From NCBI GenBank assembly GCA_027923505.1, contig BROI01000026.1, positions 62,001 through 126,000 of the forward strand: a DNA stretch of 64,000 nucleotides. Reading direction: 5' to 3'. Positions 51,070 through 62,839 of the stretch are shown here, in pieces; positions within the stretch are counted from its first letter, which is position 1; the number at the start of each line of letters is the position of its first letter. The notes beneath the pieces are model-generated. The model was not told the origin of the DNA, did not search any database, and saw only the letters and a program-made list of their open reading frames with translations. A program made the translations under genes and the position numbers. Origin of the DNA: Mayamaea pseudoterrestris. Lineage: Eukaryota; Bacillariophyta; Bacillariophyceae; Sellaphorales; Sellaphoraceae.

Positions 51070-52068
51070 TTATCTGCTTTCTTCGCGTTGCTTGTAAATC
51101 ATCAGCAGAGTCTCCGGAGTCTGCCCATGGACATTTCTGGCGCTGCAGGCATCGGGACAAACGTGAACAAGATACTGTATAACATTGCTACTAGCTCCAG
51201 ATTGACACGCAACGTGCAACGGAAAGTTACCTTCATGGTCAACGATTGAAGCAAGGCCTGGATGCCGCAGCAGCATTTCCAGCATGACTTGCTGCTCGTG
51301 TGGCGCGAAACGAAGTAGAATGTGCAAGGATGTTTCAAGCCGAGCGCCGTCTGGTAGACTGAGTACATGAGGCGCTGCTTGAATGAGGGCGTCGATGGCT
51401 TCAGGTCGAGCATTGTGAGTGATAGCAATATTGAGCGGATACATGAATGAATCAATTGGTGTCGGCGTGTAAAGCGACGCGGCTGCAGTGCTTGTCGTCT
51501 TGACATCCGTGTCCATCTGTGCGTGTGACAAAGCTGTCGTGGACAGCCTTGGATTCAGTGGACGTGATGCTGCCATTGGGTCGGCAAGTAGAAGCTGTTG
51601 GACTTGGCCAAGTGTAACGTCTGAGCGACAGCATGCTCGATGTAGGATGAATTCATCGTTTCGTATTTGGAACGCTAGTTCATGTTGTACCAAGCCTGTT
51701 CCAGATGGTCTTCGGTCTTGACAAAGCTCCAATGGTTGTGATGCTGCTTTGCTTCGTAGCACTTGTTGCAAATACGCCGATGGTTCCGCAAAGAGCGAGG
51801 CAACTTGCACACCGCCGATGCATCTTGTTTGCGGTGGCGACGGTGCCATGCTAAAGGGTGACAGTGGTTGAAAAGAAGACTCGAGATGTTGCTGCACACA
51901 AAGATTTCGAGGAATAACGGGCGTCGTCATTGCTGCAACAAAGTCTTCCGAGCTGCCTCCCTTCATGTCGTCGCTGTCGCTGCTGTCCTCTATCGAGTTC
52001 TGTTGTATGCGTTTGGTTGTCTTTACTGCTACTGATGTTAAGCTCGTTCGGTTTGGGTTTGAAGACAT
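51070..52068 (-). CDS. Ankyrin-repeat protein, tandem paralogue B
   Basis: 332 residues from the ATG at 52068; the frame is open further upstream but only from non-ATG codons. A Ser/Thr-rich N-terminus is followed by GGVQVASLFAEPSAYLQQVL, the signature shared with paralogue A. Ankyrin-type repeats follow: ILHRACCRSDVTLGQVQQLL, YPLNIAITHNARPEAIDALI, LETSLHILLRFAPHEQQ, NFPLHVACQSGASSNVIQYL and NVHGQTPETLL. The repeat order matches paralogue A one to one, so the pair arose by tandem gene duplication. It is divergent from TFIP11. Confidence 0.8.
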   Translation of the reverse strand: MSSNPNRTSLTSVAVKTTKRIQQNSIEDSSDSDDMKGGSSEDFVAAMTTPVIPRNLCVQQHLESSFQPLSPFSMAPSPPQTRCIGGVQVASLFAEPSAYLQQVLRSKAASQPLELCQDRRPSGTGLVQHELAFQIRNDEFILHRACCRSDVTLGQVQQLLLADPMAASRPLNPRLSTTALSHAQMDTDVKTTSTAAASLYTPTPIDSFMYPLNIAITHNARPEAIDALIQAAPHVLSLPDGARLETSLHILLRFAPHEQQVMLEMLLRHPGLASIVDHEGNFPLHVACQSGASSNVIQYLVHVCPDACSARNVHGQTPETLLMIYKQREESR

Positions 52069-52799
52069 GGCTAGCAATTTTAGCTTCGTTTTTGATTTGT
52101 GAGCCGACGACCCTCTCGCCGCTTGGATTGCTTCGATGTCGCCGCTGGAAGGTGGCAGACGACGAACTTGTTCCCGGTTCGGACGGGTTCGATGCGACAC
52201 TTCCGTCGAAGCGCAGAACCGTCGCCAGGGGCAATACTGGTCGAGTCACGCCGAGTCATTCAAATCTTACGTGTCAATCGTGTCAACTCTTGCTGCCGGC
52301 AGAGAAGCCGACCGTATTCCGCAAGTAATTGCCAGAAACATCCTTGTGACTACACTTTGGATTAGTCTTGGTTCAAATGCGAACTATCGAACGTCCGCAC
52401 ATAAGTCAAATAACGCCAGAGACTCCAGAATGACGAGTGACAAGGACGTTGTTGTTTCTTGATCACAGTCATTCTTCAGAATTAACCGCTACCGTTATGT
52501 TGGTACAAGCTGTCATGTCAATCGGGACGGAATCGACATACGTCAAGGTCATTTTGGTCGTAGCGGGAATCACCGTGGTCGTAGCGGGACATCGAAACTC
52601 GGCCACCCTTCGTCCTCCACCATGACGACGAAACCCCCTACAAACACTCTTGCTGCATTTAACATTCTTGTCCCTAGCTCGCTCTTCATGAACGAAGGAC
52701 CCACGAACTGGTCTATTGACTTATTTTGTGGACTATAGAATCATAGAGAAACAGAAGCGGAACGCCGCAATTCTCTATTTAATTGAAGAGCAACCTGCA
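52069..52799. promoter_or_regulatory. Divergent promoter, ankyrin B / TFIP11
   Basis: About 730 bp between head-to-head starts. It contains two copies of GGTCGTAGCGGGA (near 52556 and 52577). No gene is seen; open frames here are extensions of the flanking frames from non-ATG codons. Confidence 0.4.
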
Positions 52800-55700
52800 A
52801 TGAACTATTCTGAGCAACAACACGACGAGTCTGACAGTGACGCCGGAGCTGCAAGCTCCTCCGATGACGACGTAGAGAATGATTGCTTGAATCGAAAGAT
52901 CGCTCGACGCCAGAGGCAGCAAATGGAAGATTTGTACGGCAGCTTTCTTGACTCGGACGACGAAGGCGGCAACACGTTTCGCAAGTTCAATCAACATCGC
53001 AGCAGCAATTCTGATGGTAATTCAAGAAAACATGGCGCACCAGTGTTTGTCAAGACGAGTCGAGCGGAAGAAGACGTAGCTGAAATTGAGTCAAAACCAG
53101 TGTTGCCCACGCAGACGCAAGCAGCTACTGAGAGTGCAGCCAACGAGCTGCAAGACGACAATCAACCCGACGAGGATGAGTTGAAACGTCGACGAGAAAT
53201 GGAGGAAAAGAATCAACGTTTCTTGGAGCTGCTGCAAAAAGGCAAGGGTTTAAAGAGGGCGCCTGCGAGTCGAAGCAATCACGGCGCGTCTTTGCGCGAA
53301 AGCGTACGAGAAGCAAAAGTTGACGCACCGTCAATGGAACCAGCGACTCTACTTAATTCTCCTTCCACTGGTGGACTTGGACTAGGCGCCACTGCATCTG
53401 TTCCAATGCAATTTGGTGGAACGAATAGTCGAGGCCTGTCAAAGCCGCCAGCGGCTGCAATTCCCAAGCCAGCCACGTGGGAAAAGCACACCAAGGGTAT
53501 CGGCAGCAAGCTATTGGCAAAAATGGGTTACTCGGGACAGGGTGGCTTGAACAAGCGACTGCGGACCATGAATACGACAGAAGAACTACAGCAACCGGAT
53601 GCTGCCGCGGCCATTGCAACTCCATCGGCTGCGAATGGCACTGTTGAAACCAAGGGCATTTCGCAACCCGTACAAGTCAAGGTGAGGCCGAGTGGACTGG
53701 GACTGGGGTTTGGAAACTTTAAAGAGGCATCTTCGCTATCGCAAAACAAGCAAATTGAGGCGCAGGTTCGTGGAATTGATGTAATAGATGATAAGCCAGC
53801 TAATGCTGCTAGTCGACAGGCATCTGCGTCAAGTGGCAGGAGTGGAGGAGCCTCCTCCTCAGCCTTGCCCAGCGTCAAGGATTTGTTGAGCGAGCAGTCT
53901 TGGCGACGCGGCGCCAAAGGTAGCAAGAAACGAAAGCGAACAGTGGTGCCCTATACGGAACTTTTAAAGCAGCAGCCGGCGAACAAGCAAGTCATTATCG
54001 ACATGAGAGGACCAGCGTTTGACGATTCGGGTGAAGACCATGATGCAAATGGCCAAGCTCAGTTGGGTGTGGAGCTCTTGCACAATGTTTCACTTCTACT
54101 CAATACGTATGAAAACAAGCTATACTCACAGTCCACTTTTGTCGACTCGTCGAAGCGTAAGCTGGCGAGCATAGAATCGGACGTTCAAAGTATGGAAGAA
54201 CGGCGCAGCGGCACGCAGGAACGAATTCAAAAGCTTGAGCGAACACGTTCCATACTAGCCATGATTGGTCAGCTTTCAAATCCTGCATCTGTAAACCCCG
54301 ACACTGTTATGGAGAAAGTGCGCCTGCTTTTGACGGAGCTTGGAGACACGTTCACCGCTCAAGAAAAGATTGATTTAAACTTTTCAGAGGTACTAGTTCC
54401 TGCCTTGCTGGCATCGGTCGTCGACTCGAGCTTTCTTGAGAACTGGAATCCACTTAAAGATCCATTGCAGCGCTCCAAAATTATCATCAGTTCTGTAGTC
54501 GGTGTTGTCATGTCGCCAGACCACGCAAACAGTATGGAAGCCGCGCAAAACCTACTGACGAGTAGCTTGCTGCCGAAAATCAGAGCTGCTCTGGCATCGG
54601 TTCGCTGGGATCCAGTGCGAGACATGGATTCTGCACTCGATCTGTACGAGATTCTGATCGAGAGGCTCGCGGAGATTGACGAGACTTTGCAGCAACAGGT
54701 TAGCGACGAAATAAATGTCTTACCTGGATCTGTCAATTCGCCTCAGCTGGTGGAGATTGCGAAAGAAGTACTGATACGCGATGTCGTTTTTCAAAAGTTG
54801 TCGACAGCGCTTGGTCGCTGGAAGCCAGAGCTTGATGATGCATCAAGACTCAAGGATCGAATCGATCTCTGGGTTATACCTTGGCTGCCACATTTGGATC
54901 ACGAAGGACTTTTGCCGCAGCTTGTATCGGAATGCAAGCGCAAGGTCAAAGCGTCTATCACGTTTCTTCAAAAGGAAATAAAGGATGATGGAGACTTTAT
55001 CGCAGCTGTGATAGAAACACTGCGCTCGTGGAAGGGTGTACTCAAGGAAAAGACATTGCACGACATCGTTTCCACAGATGTCTGTCCTCGGCTGGCCCGA
55101 ACATTTTGTTCGACGAAGGCCATGGTTGCATCGCTCTCAGCCGACTGGTCGGTTGTGGAACTCGTTTTTCAGCTAAACGATTCGCGCCTGCTGTCAGATA
55201 TCGAGTTCCTGGCTTTAATGGAAGGCGACATTTTATTGCCGTGGTATGATGCAATTTACGATTGGTTGTCGAAGGGTGGTCATATAGACAATGCTGTTGA
55301 GAGCTATTTGGATATGAAGACACGTTTATTTCAGTGTGCAGGTTTTGATTGTCACTGTCCGGGAGCATCGCGTCGCTTGTACGAAGATGAGACCATTTGC
55401 CGGGTGTTTTATTCGTTACTGCTCATGTTCCGGGCATTGGTTGATGCTCGCCAGGCCGATATTAGTGTATACTCTTCTGGGCATTTTAGAAGTACGTTCC
55501 GATCGGCACTTGTCCGTCGCACAAAAGAAGAGCAGAGAAGAATTGCTGACGAACTTGCGAGGATGGACGGCGGAGTTGTAGGTGAGTCTGATTTGGGCAT
55601 GGATACACGCCTGCGAATGAATCGTTCCGGCCAAACACCGACATTTAAAGAGGTCGTCGAAGAATTCGCAAATGAACGAAGCATTCTGTTTCAGCCTAAG

Positions 55701-55847
55701 CAAGGTAGCAATGCTACTAGGGATGGAAAACCGGTGTATGTCTTTGGAAAAGTCCCTATCTACTTTGATGCAGATGTCGTTTTCGCTTTGAATGATGGAG
55801 AGTGGGTGCCAACGCCCCTTCAAAAGCTAGTTGATCGAGCTAATTGA
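52800..55847 (+). CDS. TFIP11: TFIP11/Ntr1-type G-patch splicing factor
   Basis: 1,015 residues from the ATG at 52800 (MNYSEQQHDESDSD), single exon. The N-terminus is acidic and Ser-rich. The G-patch lies at ~228-262 (KHTKGIGSKLLAKMGYSGQG) and is followed by VKVRPSGLGLGFGNF, a conserved block of this family. Residues ~400-760 form the GCFC/Ntr1 helical domain (SLLLNTYENKLYSQ, ENWNPLKDPLQRSKI, RWDPVRDMDSALDLYEILIE). The typical C-terminus is KPVYVFGKVPIYFDADVVFA and WVPTPLQKLVD. Known homologues activate the DEAH helicase Prp43/DHX15 to disassemble the intron-lariat spliceosome. Length, order and ending all match, so the call is firm. Confidence 0.92.
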   Translation: MNYSEQQHDESDSDAGAASSSDDDVENDCLNRKIARRQRQQMEDLYGSFLDSDDEGGNTFRKFNQHRSSNSDGNSRKHGAPVFVKTSRAEEDVAEIESKPVLPTQTQAATESAANELQDDNQPDEDELKRRREMEEKNQRFLELLQKGKGLKRAPASRSNHGASLRESVREAKVDAPSMEPATLLNSPSTGGLGLGATASVPMQFGGTNSRGLSKPPAAAIPKPATWEKHTKGIGSKLLAKMGYSGQGGLNKRLRTMNTTEELQQPDAAAAIATPSAANGTVETKGISQPVQVKVRPSGLGLGFGNFKEASSLSQNKQIEAQVRGIDVIDDKPANAASRQASASSGRSGGASSSALPSVKDLLSEQSWRRGAKGSKKRKRTVVPYTELLKQQPANKQVIIDMRGPAFDDSGEDHDANGQAQLGVELLHNVSLLLNTYENKLYSQSTFVDSSKRKLASIESDVQSMEERRSGTQERIQKLERTRSILAMIGQLSNPASVNPDTVMEKVRLLLTELGDTFTAQEKIDLNFSEVLVPALLASVVDSSFLENWNPLKDPLQRSKIIISSVVGVVMSPDHANSMEAAQNLLTSSLLPKIRAALASVRWDPVRDMDSALDLYEILIERLAEIDETLQQQVSDEINVLPGSVNSPQLVEIAKEVLIRDVVFQKLSTALGRWKPELDDASRLKDRIDLWVIPWLPHLDHEGLLPQLVSECKRKVKASITFLQKEIKDDGDFIAAVIETLRSWKGVLKEKTLHDIVSTDVCPRLARTFCSTKAMVASLSADWSVVELVFQLNDSRLLSDIEFLALMEGDILLPWYDAIYDWLSKGGHIDNAVESYLDMKTRLFQCAGFDCHCPGASRRLYEDETICRVFYSLLLMFRALVDARQADISVYSSGHFRSTFRSALVRRTKEEQRRIADELARMDGGVVGESDLGMDTRLRMNRSGQTPTFKEVVEEFANERSILFQPKQGSNATRDGKPVYVFGKVPIYFDADVVFALNDGEWVPTPLQKLVDRAN

Positions 55848-55870
55848 GCGGCATCAAAGTGTATATGGAT

Positions 55871-58800
55871 TTAGTTTGTTTTCCTATGTATACCGTTTAC
55901 GTGGCGAGTAGAACCTCGTTGCATGCTACTACTTTTTCGTTGCTCCTCCATTCTTGACTCTAGCCGTGCATGCCACCACTGCAATGTTTCACGCGGCGAG
56001 AAGAGCCGAATAGCCAGTTGCTCATCCGCAGATCGTACAATGTTCCGCTTCGCTATAATAATCCGCGAATTGTCTTCCGCGATGGCATATTCACACTCAG
56101 GCAGGTACATTGAGTAAGTGGGCAGGCATCCATTCCACTGATCTCTCAGTTGTATCTCAGCTTGTTTTGTGTCGCCATAAAATGATGATGCACTCAACAC
56201 AGTGTCCGACGCACTCTTGATGATGTGCAAATGATCATCGGACGTTGTAACGGCAAGTCCAATTTCGAAAACACTTCGATTGCTGCTTTGAAACTCAATC
56301 GCCTTGACCTCCTTCACACGGTGGCTGTCGAACAAATTACGTGTTGTTAACGCCTGCAAGTCAATGGGTGATCCGATGTCTGAATGAAACGTGCGAGATC
56401 GGTTCATTATAGAAGATCTGTTTGGCTTCATCGACAGTTTCACTCTCGATAACTGCTGCAACACATTTTCGATAGATTGCTCGTGCTCCAAATGCGATTG
56501 CCTTCCAACTTCCAACTCAAGCTTACAAGGGGTAAGTAGCTCGTTAATGCGAATATAGATCTTGCGACGACGCGGAATGAAAGAAAGCAAGACCTCTTTG
56601 GTGCGCGTCCGACGTAGCGAATCTAAACTTATGATTTCGTCATAAAGATTGGCCATGCGCAGAAAATTTTCCTTCCAACCCGCCATGCCACTCTTGATTA
56701 TGGTCTTGTAGGATGCCTCAGCGAGCCAACGGTCATGGGTCCGGTTGTCGCAGTCGTTGAGCGTGCGTCCCTCGGCGACTTCATACTGATCTGCAACATT
56801 TTTTATCGCATAGGGTGAGCTTAATACCACTGCAGACTTAGTTTGTAGTCAACTTCACATCTGCTTACCCCAGGCCTCCTGAATCCTGGACTCGATAAGT
56901 CCGACTTCGGAAGTCACTTCATTGCCCCTCCTTAACAATAGCAACGCATTCTTCACAAGATCAACCCGTAATTCCGTCATGGCAAGCACATCCATGTCGA
57001 GCAACTCGTTATCTTCGCTGACGCGGTCAGAGATTTCTCGCAAACATCGATACATTGGGTCTAATACTGATGATTCCTTAGCCGTGTTTCGTCGCAACTC
57101 GGCAGTCCTGCTCCGATTGTCAGCGCCAGATACCAAGTCTCCTTCATCGTCGAGGAACGAATCGCTGCATATGTTTTTGAGCATGAGTGAATATACAGCA
57201 AGAGCATTGAATGAGCTCTCGAGCAAGTCTTCAACATGATCTGTCTGCTTGAGCATTCTTTGTATAATAATGCGATACCAACTCCATTCCGTTGTCATTG
57301 TGTCTAGCTCAGCCATTGCCCAGCAACGGCGCTTTGACTCGATTGCTGTCATGACGGCCATGGTTTCCGAAGCGTCCCGACCCAATTCTTCGTTAAGCAG
57401 CTTCAGAGGCTGAAGTGCTCGTGCCTGTGATAGCTCCTCATCAGTTGGATCCTCGACGACAATGTTCATGCCATCGTCAACCGTGTATTTACGAAAACGA
57501 TATATACCTCGTTCCTTGCTCAAATAAGCGTCCGTCAAGGCGTCAACGTCGATTGGCCCTTCAAACATGGCATCCATCTCGCTAGCATCCTTATCAAAAA
57601 ATTCTTCCAGCGACATACGCTTACCGCCCGCTTCAATCTTGGCTGACGTGACAGAATTTTCGCCGTCACTAGCGAGTGGTTCATGGCCAGCAGGGGCAGG
57701 GAACAGGTCTACTAATTTATCGGATTTGCTGTCATACAAGGCACCCTCAGGTGCAACCTTGGCCTCTTCAGATGCTGCTGTGGAAAGCGAATCCGGTTTT
57801 ACAAGCCCATCGACAACCGCATCGACGGCTAGTCCATTGCCTGGCACAGCGTTGACCATGAATTCTTTCATAATGCTCGTCTCGTCGAGCATATCCTGCT
57901 GCGGCGGCGGATCATGTCTTTTACTTGACTCTGCCAAACTTTGCCGCGACAAATCATTTTCTCGTACAGATTCACCCCCTGTTGATGATTGTTGCGTAAA
58001 TGACGAAGTTTCTGTACCAGTTTCATTCGCATTGCCCGCGAGAGCGTCGTCCAAGCGCGACATTTCCAAAGATATTGCAATGGCTTTATTCGTAAGCAAT
58101 GGTTCCACTTCTAATGGCAGTCCAAAATGATCGTCTACTCCAATTGTCGAGTACGAGTCAAGCAGCGATACCTCGGATAAATCGTTATCCTCCACAAGAT
58201 TTTGCGGCCTTGCGACAGGCTGTTGCAGCGACGATGAATCCACAGACACTAAATCGTCCTCATTCACTCCAACTTCCTCGTGTCGAGTAACAGCGCCGTT
58301 TGGTTGGAACGCATGTTCTTGCGGTGGGATTTGATATTTTGCATGCCGAAGGCCTTTGGAGCGAGTTTCGATTGCCTCGCCGCTGTCGACGACGGCACCA
58401 CCACCACTAGCACTCACAGTGTGATTCCGCGACTGCTGCTCCAGTCGACCATCACCAGTGGCATTCACTTGTGTTTGCTTGTTTTGCATATTGTCATACT
58501 GCTCATCGTCTCCTCCTCCATCTCCTTGTTCACCAGTGTCGTGACTGCCGTGGCTGCTAAAGGACGACCCATCGTGGTAAATGCGCATATCATCGCCCGA
58601 GTCTACCGACTGACAGGTTTCCAGCGCTGGCAACAAGTCACTGGAACCATGTGGAGTCTTGGTATCCATTGGCTCATTCGTCGTCGTTAGTATTATATTG
58701 CTTGCTGATTGCTTTGATACCTTTTGCTCCAACGGCTCGTCTGAGTCACAAAACGACGGCGACAGTAGTGTTTCTGGTTTCTGCTCCTCAAAAGAGTTCA

Positions 58801-59527
58801 TGGTCAGTGAGGAAGCTGACTTCAATATAGCATTTGTCGTTGTTTGCTGCGGCAGCTGCGGCTGCGACGGAACACTAATGCGCGTTGGCACTGGAGGAGA
58901 CGGAGACTGCTGCAGCAAGGGTTTTGCCTTTGCTGTTAGTTCCTGCACGATCGCTTGCTGTTTCTTTGTCTGATTTTCCTTGTAGGCTCTAAATAATGCT
59001 TGGGCTTCCAGTTTCACCTTGTCCATGCTGTAGTTGGGAACGACGATTATGCAGTCGCCAAGTGTAATTGTTCCGTCGTCCGAGAATGGGACAGCAACAA
59101 TGTCCGCACCTTTGCTGCGGAATACGGAGCGCTTGAGTCGCACCAGCTTACTAGGAATGACTTCAATTGTATTTTCCTCGATAATTTCTGGATGAAAGTG
59201 ATGCAGGGCGACAAAATGCTCAAATTGTTCAGATGCAGCAGAGGCAGCCGTCGTGCTGATGCCGCTCATTACATCATTCATTTCGTGTGCTGCTGCTTCC
59301 TCCTCTTCGACTTGCAGCAACTCGTGCAATCGCTCAAGATTCCCATTGCCCTTGTCATCCTCAACTCCATCATTAAAGTTAACATTCAGTTGCAAAGCCT
59401 TGCGCCAAGTCGATTCCAGTGCCGACGCCGCACCAACGTGAGCGCCTCGACGGTCGTGCAGCACTTTAAAGACGGCCGATACGCCGCTGCACTCCTTGGA
59501 ACCGCAAATGCAAGTCAATTTACGCAT
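55871..59527 (-). CDS. Large unknown protein with helical region and PH-like C-terminus, two exons
   Basis: Exon 1 is 59527-56869 and exon 2 is 56790-55871, joined by a 78-nt phase-1 intron (GTAAGC donor, GTTGCAG acceptor), giving IQEAW|DQYEVAEGR and 1,192 residues. A closer acceptor would leave a 39-nt intron and was judged too short. The N-terminus has a Cys pair motif (LTCICGSKECSG) and a compact domain to ~190 (FVALHHFHPEIIEEN, RLKRSVFRSKGADIVAVPF, CIIVVPNYSMDKVK). The middle, ~200-560, is disordered. Residues ~600-1050 are mostly helical. The end (~1050-1180) looks like a PH domain: HLHIIKSASDTVL, YSMYLPECEYAIAEDNSRI, and final helix FSPRETLQWWHARLE. A membrane-associated scaffold is a guess. 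Confidence 0.72.
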
Positions 59528-59685
59528 TCGATACTTTGTTAATTGTAATTTGTAAGTGGTGTAGTCGTAATGAATGCTGCACTACCTATCAAGCTAAGAT
59601 GACTCGTGTCGAATGGAAGAACGACGAAACGGAGGTGCGCCATGTCGAGCTAAACCGATACGACATCTACCTAGCACAGTGGGGT

Positions 59686-60000
59686 GGCAGGCAGCCGACC
59701 ATGCTTGGAATGCCGCTTTGGTGACTATCAATCTGCCAATCCTTTACCAATGTGTATATGGTGTCAGGGTGTGATTTTGAGCCTCATTGTGTGCAGAAGG
59801 GGATTTGATGTAGCGAAAGAAGGCAGCCCTCTTCTTGCAGGGCCCTGGCACATGCAATACAGGCAGGCAGCCAATTCATGCTTGGAATGCCACTTTGGAT
59901 AATGTCAATCTGCCAATCTCTTACCAATGTGTATATGGTGTCAGGGTTTGAGTTTGAGACTCATTGTGTGCAGCAGGGGATTTGCTGAGAAGAATGAATG
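59686..60000. repeat. 176-bp non-coding tandem duplication, diverged
   Basis: Two copies with a 176-bp period (anchor GGCAGGCAGCC at 59686 and 59862) share CATGCTTGGAATGCC, CAATCTGCCAATC and ACCAATGTGTATATGGTGTC, with several differences. It fills most of the gap between two divergent genes. No coding potential. Confidence 0.8.
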
Positions 60001-60143
60001 CAGTCGTGTCGGAGTGGTGTCTGTCCGCGACTCAGCTGACTGCGACTGCCGCGCGCGATTCTCCACCATGGCAAACAGTTGTTTCGTTCCAGCGAAGGCG
60101 ACAATCCATTGTACATTCACAAGTAGTCTTTACACTATATCAC

Positions 60144-62839
60144 ATGTCCTCCTCTAAGCTATTATTGTCACGGAAGCGCCGTCGTTTGTCGCAAGAAGAT
60201 GCTGTCGCTGCTGGTGCCTCCCCCGGAAGTCTCATGGCAATGTTTGACAGCGACAAGCAGCAGGAGCAGCAAGCCACTCGACCTGCATCTGCCACACGAA
60301 TCAAACAGGAAACAACAAGCAGTCATAGCGCAGATGATTCATGCCAGATGAATGCAATATACTCGCAAGGAAGTCAATGTCGTAATCGCCCAAATGCTGC
60401 TGCAGCAGCATCTCCGTTAACGAGCAAGAGGAGGCTGACGACGACGATGCCCATCAAGCAGGAGGGGGAAGCTTCACCAACGTCATACTTGCCTCGAAAG
60501 CAGCAGCAGCAGCAGCGACAAGTCATTTCGTCTTTGTCTGTTTTGGAAGTACTGGAATCGTCGGACAATGATGATGCATCGAGTCAAAAGTCGAAGGTGC
60601 AACGTGCAAGACACAGTAATTCTTCACCACGCAAGCCGCGTCAGCAGATCACTGGTTCGGATGACAAGCAATATATGCAATCAGCAATCAGGTCTGCTTC
60701 TCCTTTGTCAAGCCGCAAGCAACAATTGCAGCAGCCGTTTGCATCAGTATTGGAGACAATGGCAGTTCCACAGCGGCCGCCGCAGCCTTTGCAATGGGAC
60801 TCTTTGACGGGAGGAAATGCTGCTGGAGCAAGTACACAAACGACGGTAGATATGACTTCGCCGCCAAGCAAACAAACGATTACCACCAAGCGTCACTCTA
60901 GTTGCAAGTCTGGCGTCGTGGACTCGCTGGCGCAGCTGGAGACTCTTCAAGTACACGAACGACGGTAGATATGACTTCGCCGCCAAGCAAACAAACAATC
61001 ACGACCAAGCGTCACTCTGGTAGCAAGCCTGGCGTCGTGGACTCGCTGGCGCAGCTGGAGACTCGAGGAAATGCTGCTGGAGCAAGTACACGAACAAAGG
61101 TAGATGATCTGGTGGATGAGCATGGAAAAGCTTCAAGAGATTCGAATGACGACTTTTTGGCATGCTTGTTTTCCACGTTGAGTGACGACAACGACTCGGA
61201 TATTGACGAAACGACTCCAGTCAAGTCAAATCGCGCCAAATCGTTTCATGATGCAAGGCATATGGTGTCATCGTCGCCTACGACGAAACAAATTGCATCT
61301 GCAACAAAGTCATCGTCCATTCTCGAGCAAGCCACGACGACACCTTTTCCAATGCAAGTTAAATGTATGAAGCAGCCGAATAAACAAAGGCTGCACTCGC
61401 ATTTGCCATCGCGTCGAAAATTTATGCAGCAATCAACCTTGCCATCGTCAATGCCGCGAGTCAAGAAGGAACGCAACGAGCACGACTCGACTCCGCCGGC
61501 CAAGTTGACGAAGCATGGACAGCCAAAGGTTGCGACTGCCAAAGCCATCAAAAGACAAGCCACCAAATTGGAGTCAAGCGAGGACGAATCATACTCCTTG
61601 TCAGAAGCGCCCGCTTCAGAGGATGATTCTGACAATGATTTTTATCATTCTGCTGTCACAAAATGGAATCAGCATGCTCCGCAGGAAAGGAACAGCGAGA
61701 GCGACGTCCAGAATCAGGAGGTTGCTTCAACATTGAAAAGGCCAGAGCCATCAAGCCAAAGTAAAAAGTCGGTGAAGAATGCAGCATCATTGACTTCCAT
61801 ATTCTCCTCTGTGCTGGAACAATCGGCCAAACCTCCAACCAGCAGCACGAAAAGGAAGCGATTGACCAAGTACACCGAGCCGATATCGTCACCGAACGGA
61901 CATTCGTCTCTCAAGCAAGGAAACGGGGCAGGCAATAGTATTGTCAAGCCTAACAGTTTTAAAAAGAAACCGACGCAGGATCCACTGGCGCCTACTAATT
62001 CGTCATCATCATCATCCGCATCCTCCACCTCGTCGTCGAAAGGGTTCGATATGGACGACAACAACAACCAAACCGAAGATGAGAGCCGCATGTTGGATTC
62101 CAACAAGAGTTTCGACGGCTCACACGCCAGTGGTAGCACTGCCACTGACGACAAGAAGGATTGGATGAGTGACGCAACGAGCGGATGGGACGCCCATCGT
62201 GACTTGTTTGCCCAATCGGAGGAAAAGTTTTTTGACAATAACACTGGATACGAACCAATGTCATCGAGCGTCATTCGGTACGCTTTGGCAACGATGAAGA
62301 AGGAAGCGAGCCGCATTGTTCGTTACGGGCCAGGGCACGAGCAAGATACAATGACGCAGCAACCAACGCCTTTGCAGCAGGTGCAGTGGAGGAAGCATTT
62401 TGACGCGATTATTGCGTCGGTTCATCAGCGAATTCGCGAAGAAGGATTGCCCAATGTTTACATTCGAGCGGAAACGTCGTTTGACGCGACGGAGCTACTG
62501 CCAACCAAGACGGCCAAGCTGTTGGAGCAGGCTCGCGAGAATGACAAGATGGCAGGAACACTCAAGCCCAAGCACCGCGAGTGGGAGCACAAGGATTTGG
62601 AAGCCTCGCTGGCGAGGGCCGAACTTTCGCAAGAATTGGACCATTTGCTGAAGCAGGGACAGTCGCTGCGCCATCCGAGACTGGATGTGTTTCTAAACGA
62701 GACGCAAAACGAATCGATTGCAAACGCTGCCAAGCCAATGACGCTCTACAAATCGGCTCCAGCTGGCAGCATGAAATTATTCGTGGACGGTTTCGCCGCT
62801 CATTGCGAATCACAGCTCCAGAACGACTCTGTTGGTTGA
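60144..62839 (+). CDS. Unknown Ser/Gln-rich protein with SUMO-site-like motifs; frame switch in an internal repeat
   Basis: Translation from the ATG at 60144 (MSSSKLLLSRKRRR) stays open to 60968. A second frame carries the rest, ~60902-62839. The switch lies in a tandem repeat whose copies encode TVDMTSPPSKQTITTKRH in both frames. It is explained either by a small indel between copies or by a 56-nt GT-AG intron (60846-60901, GTAGAT..CTCTAG), which exactly restores the frame and gives ~879 residues. Three psi-K-x-E motifs (IKQE, IKQE, VKKE) and hydrophobic-acidic runs (LEVLESSDNDD, FSTLSDDNDSD) suggest SUMO modification and binding. The last ~200 residues are helical and look conserved (SDATSGWDAHRDLFAQ, VQWRKHFDAIIASVHQRIRE). 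Probably nuclear. Family not recognised. Confidence 0.65.

Noticed and set aside
56830-56868. A 39-nt intron in the large PH-like gene
   Set aside because: The frame also works with the acceptor at 56791, which gives a 78-nt intron in line with the other introns here (62-271 nt).
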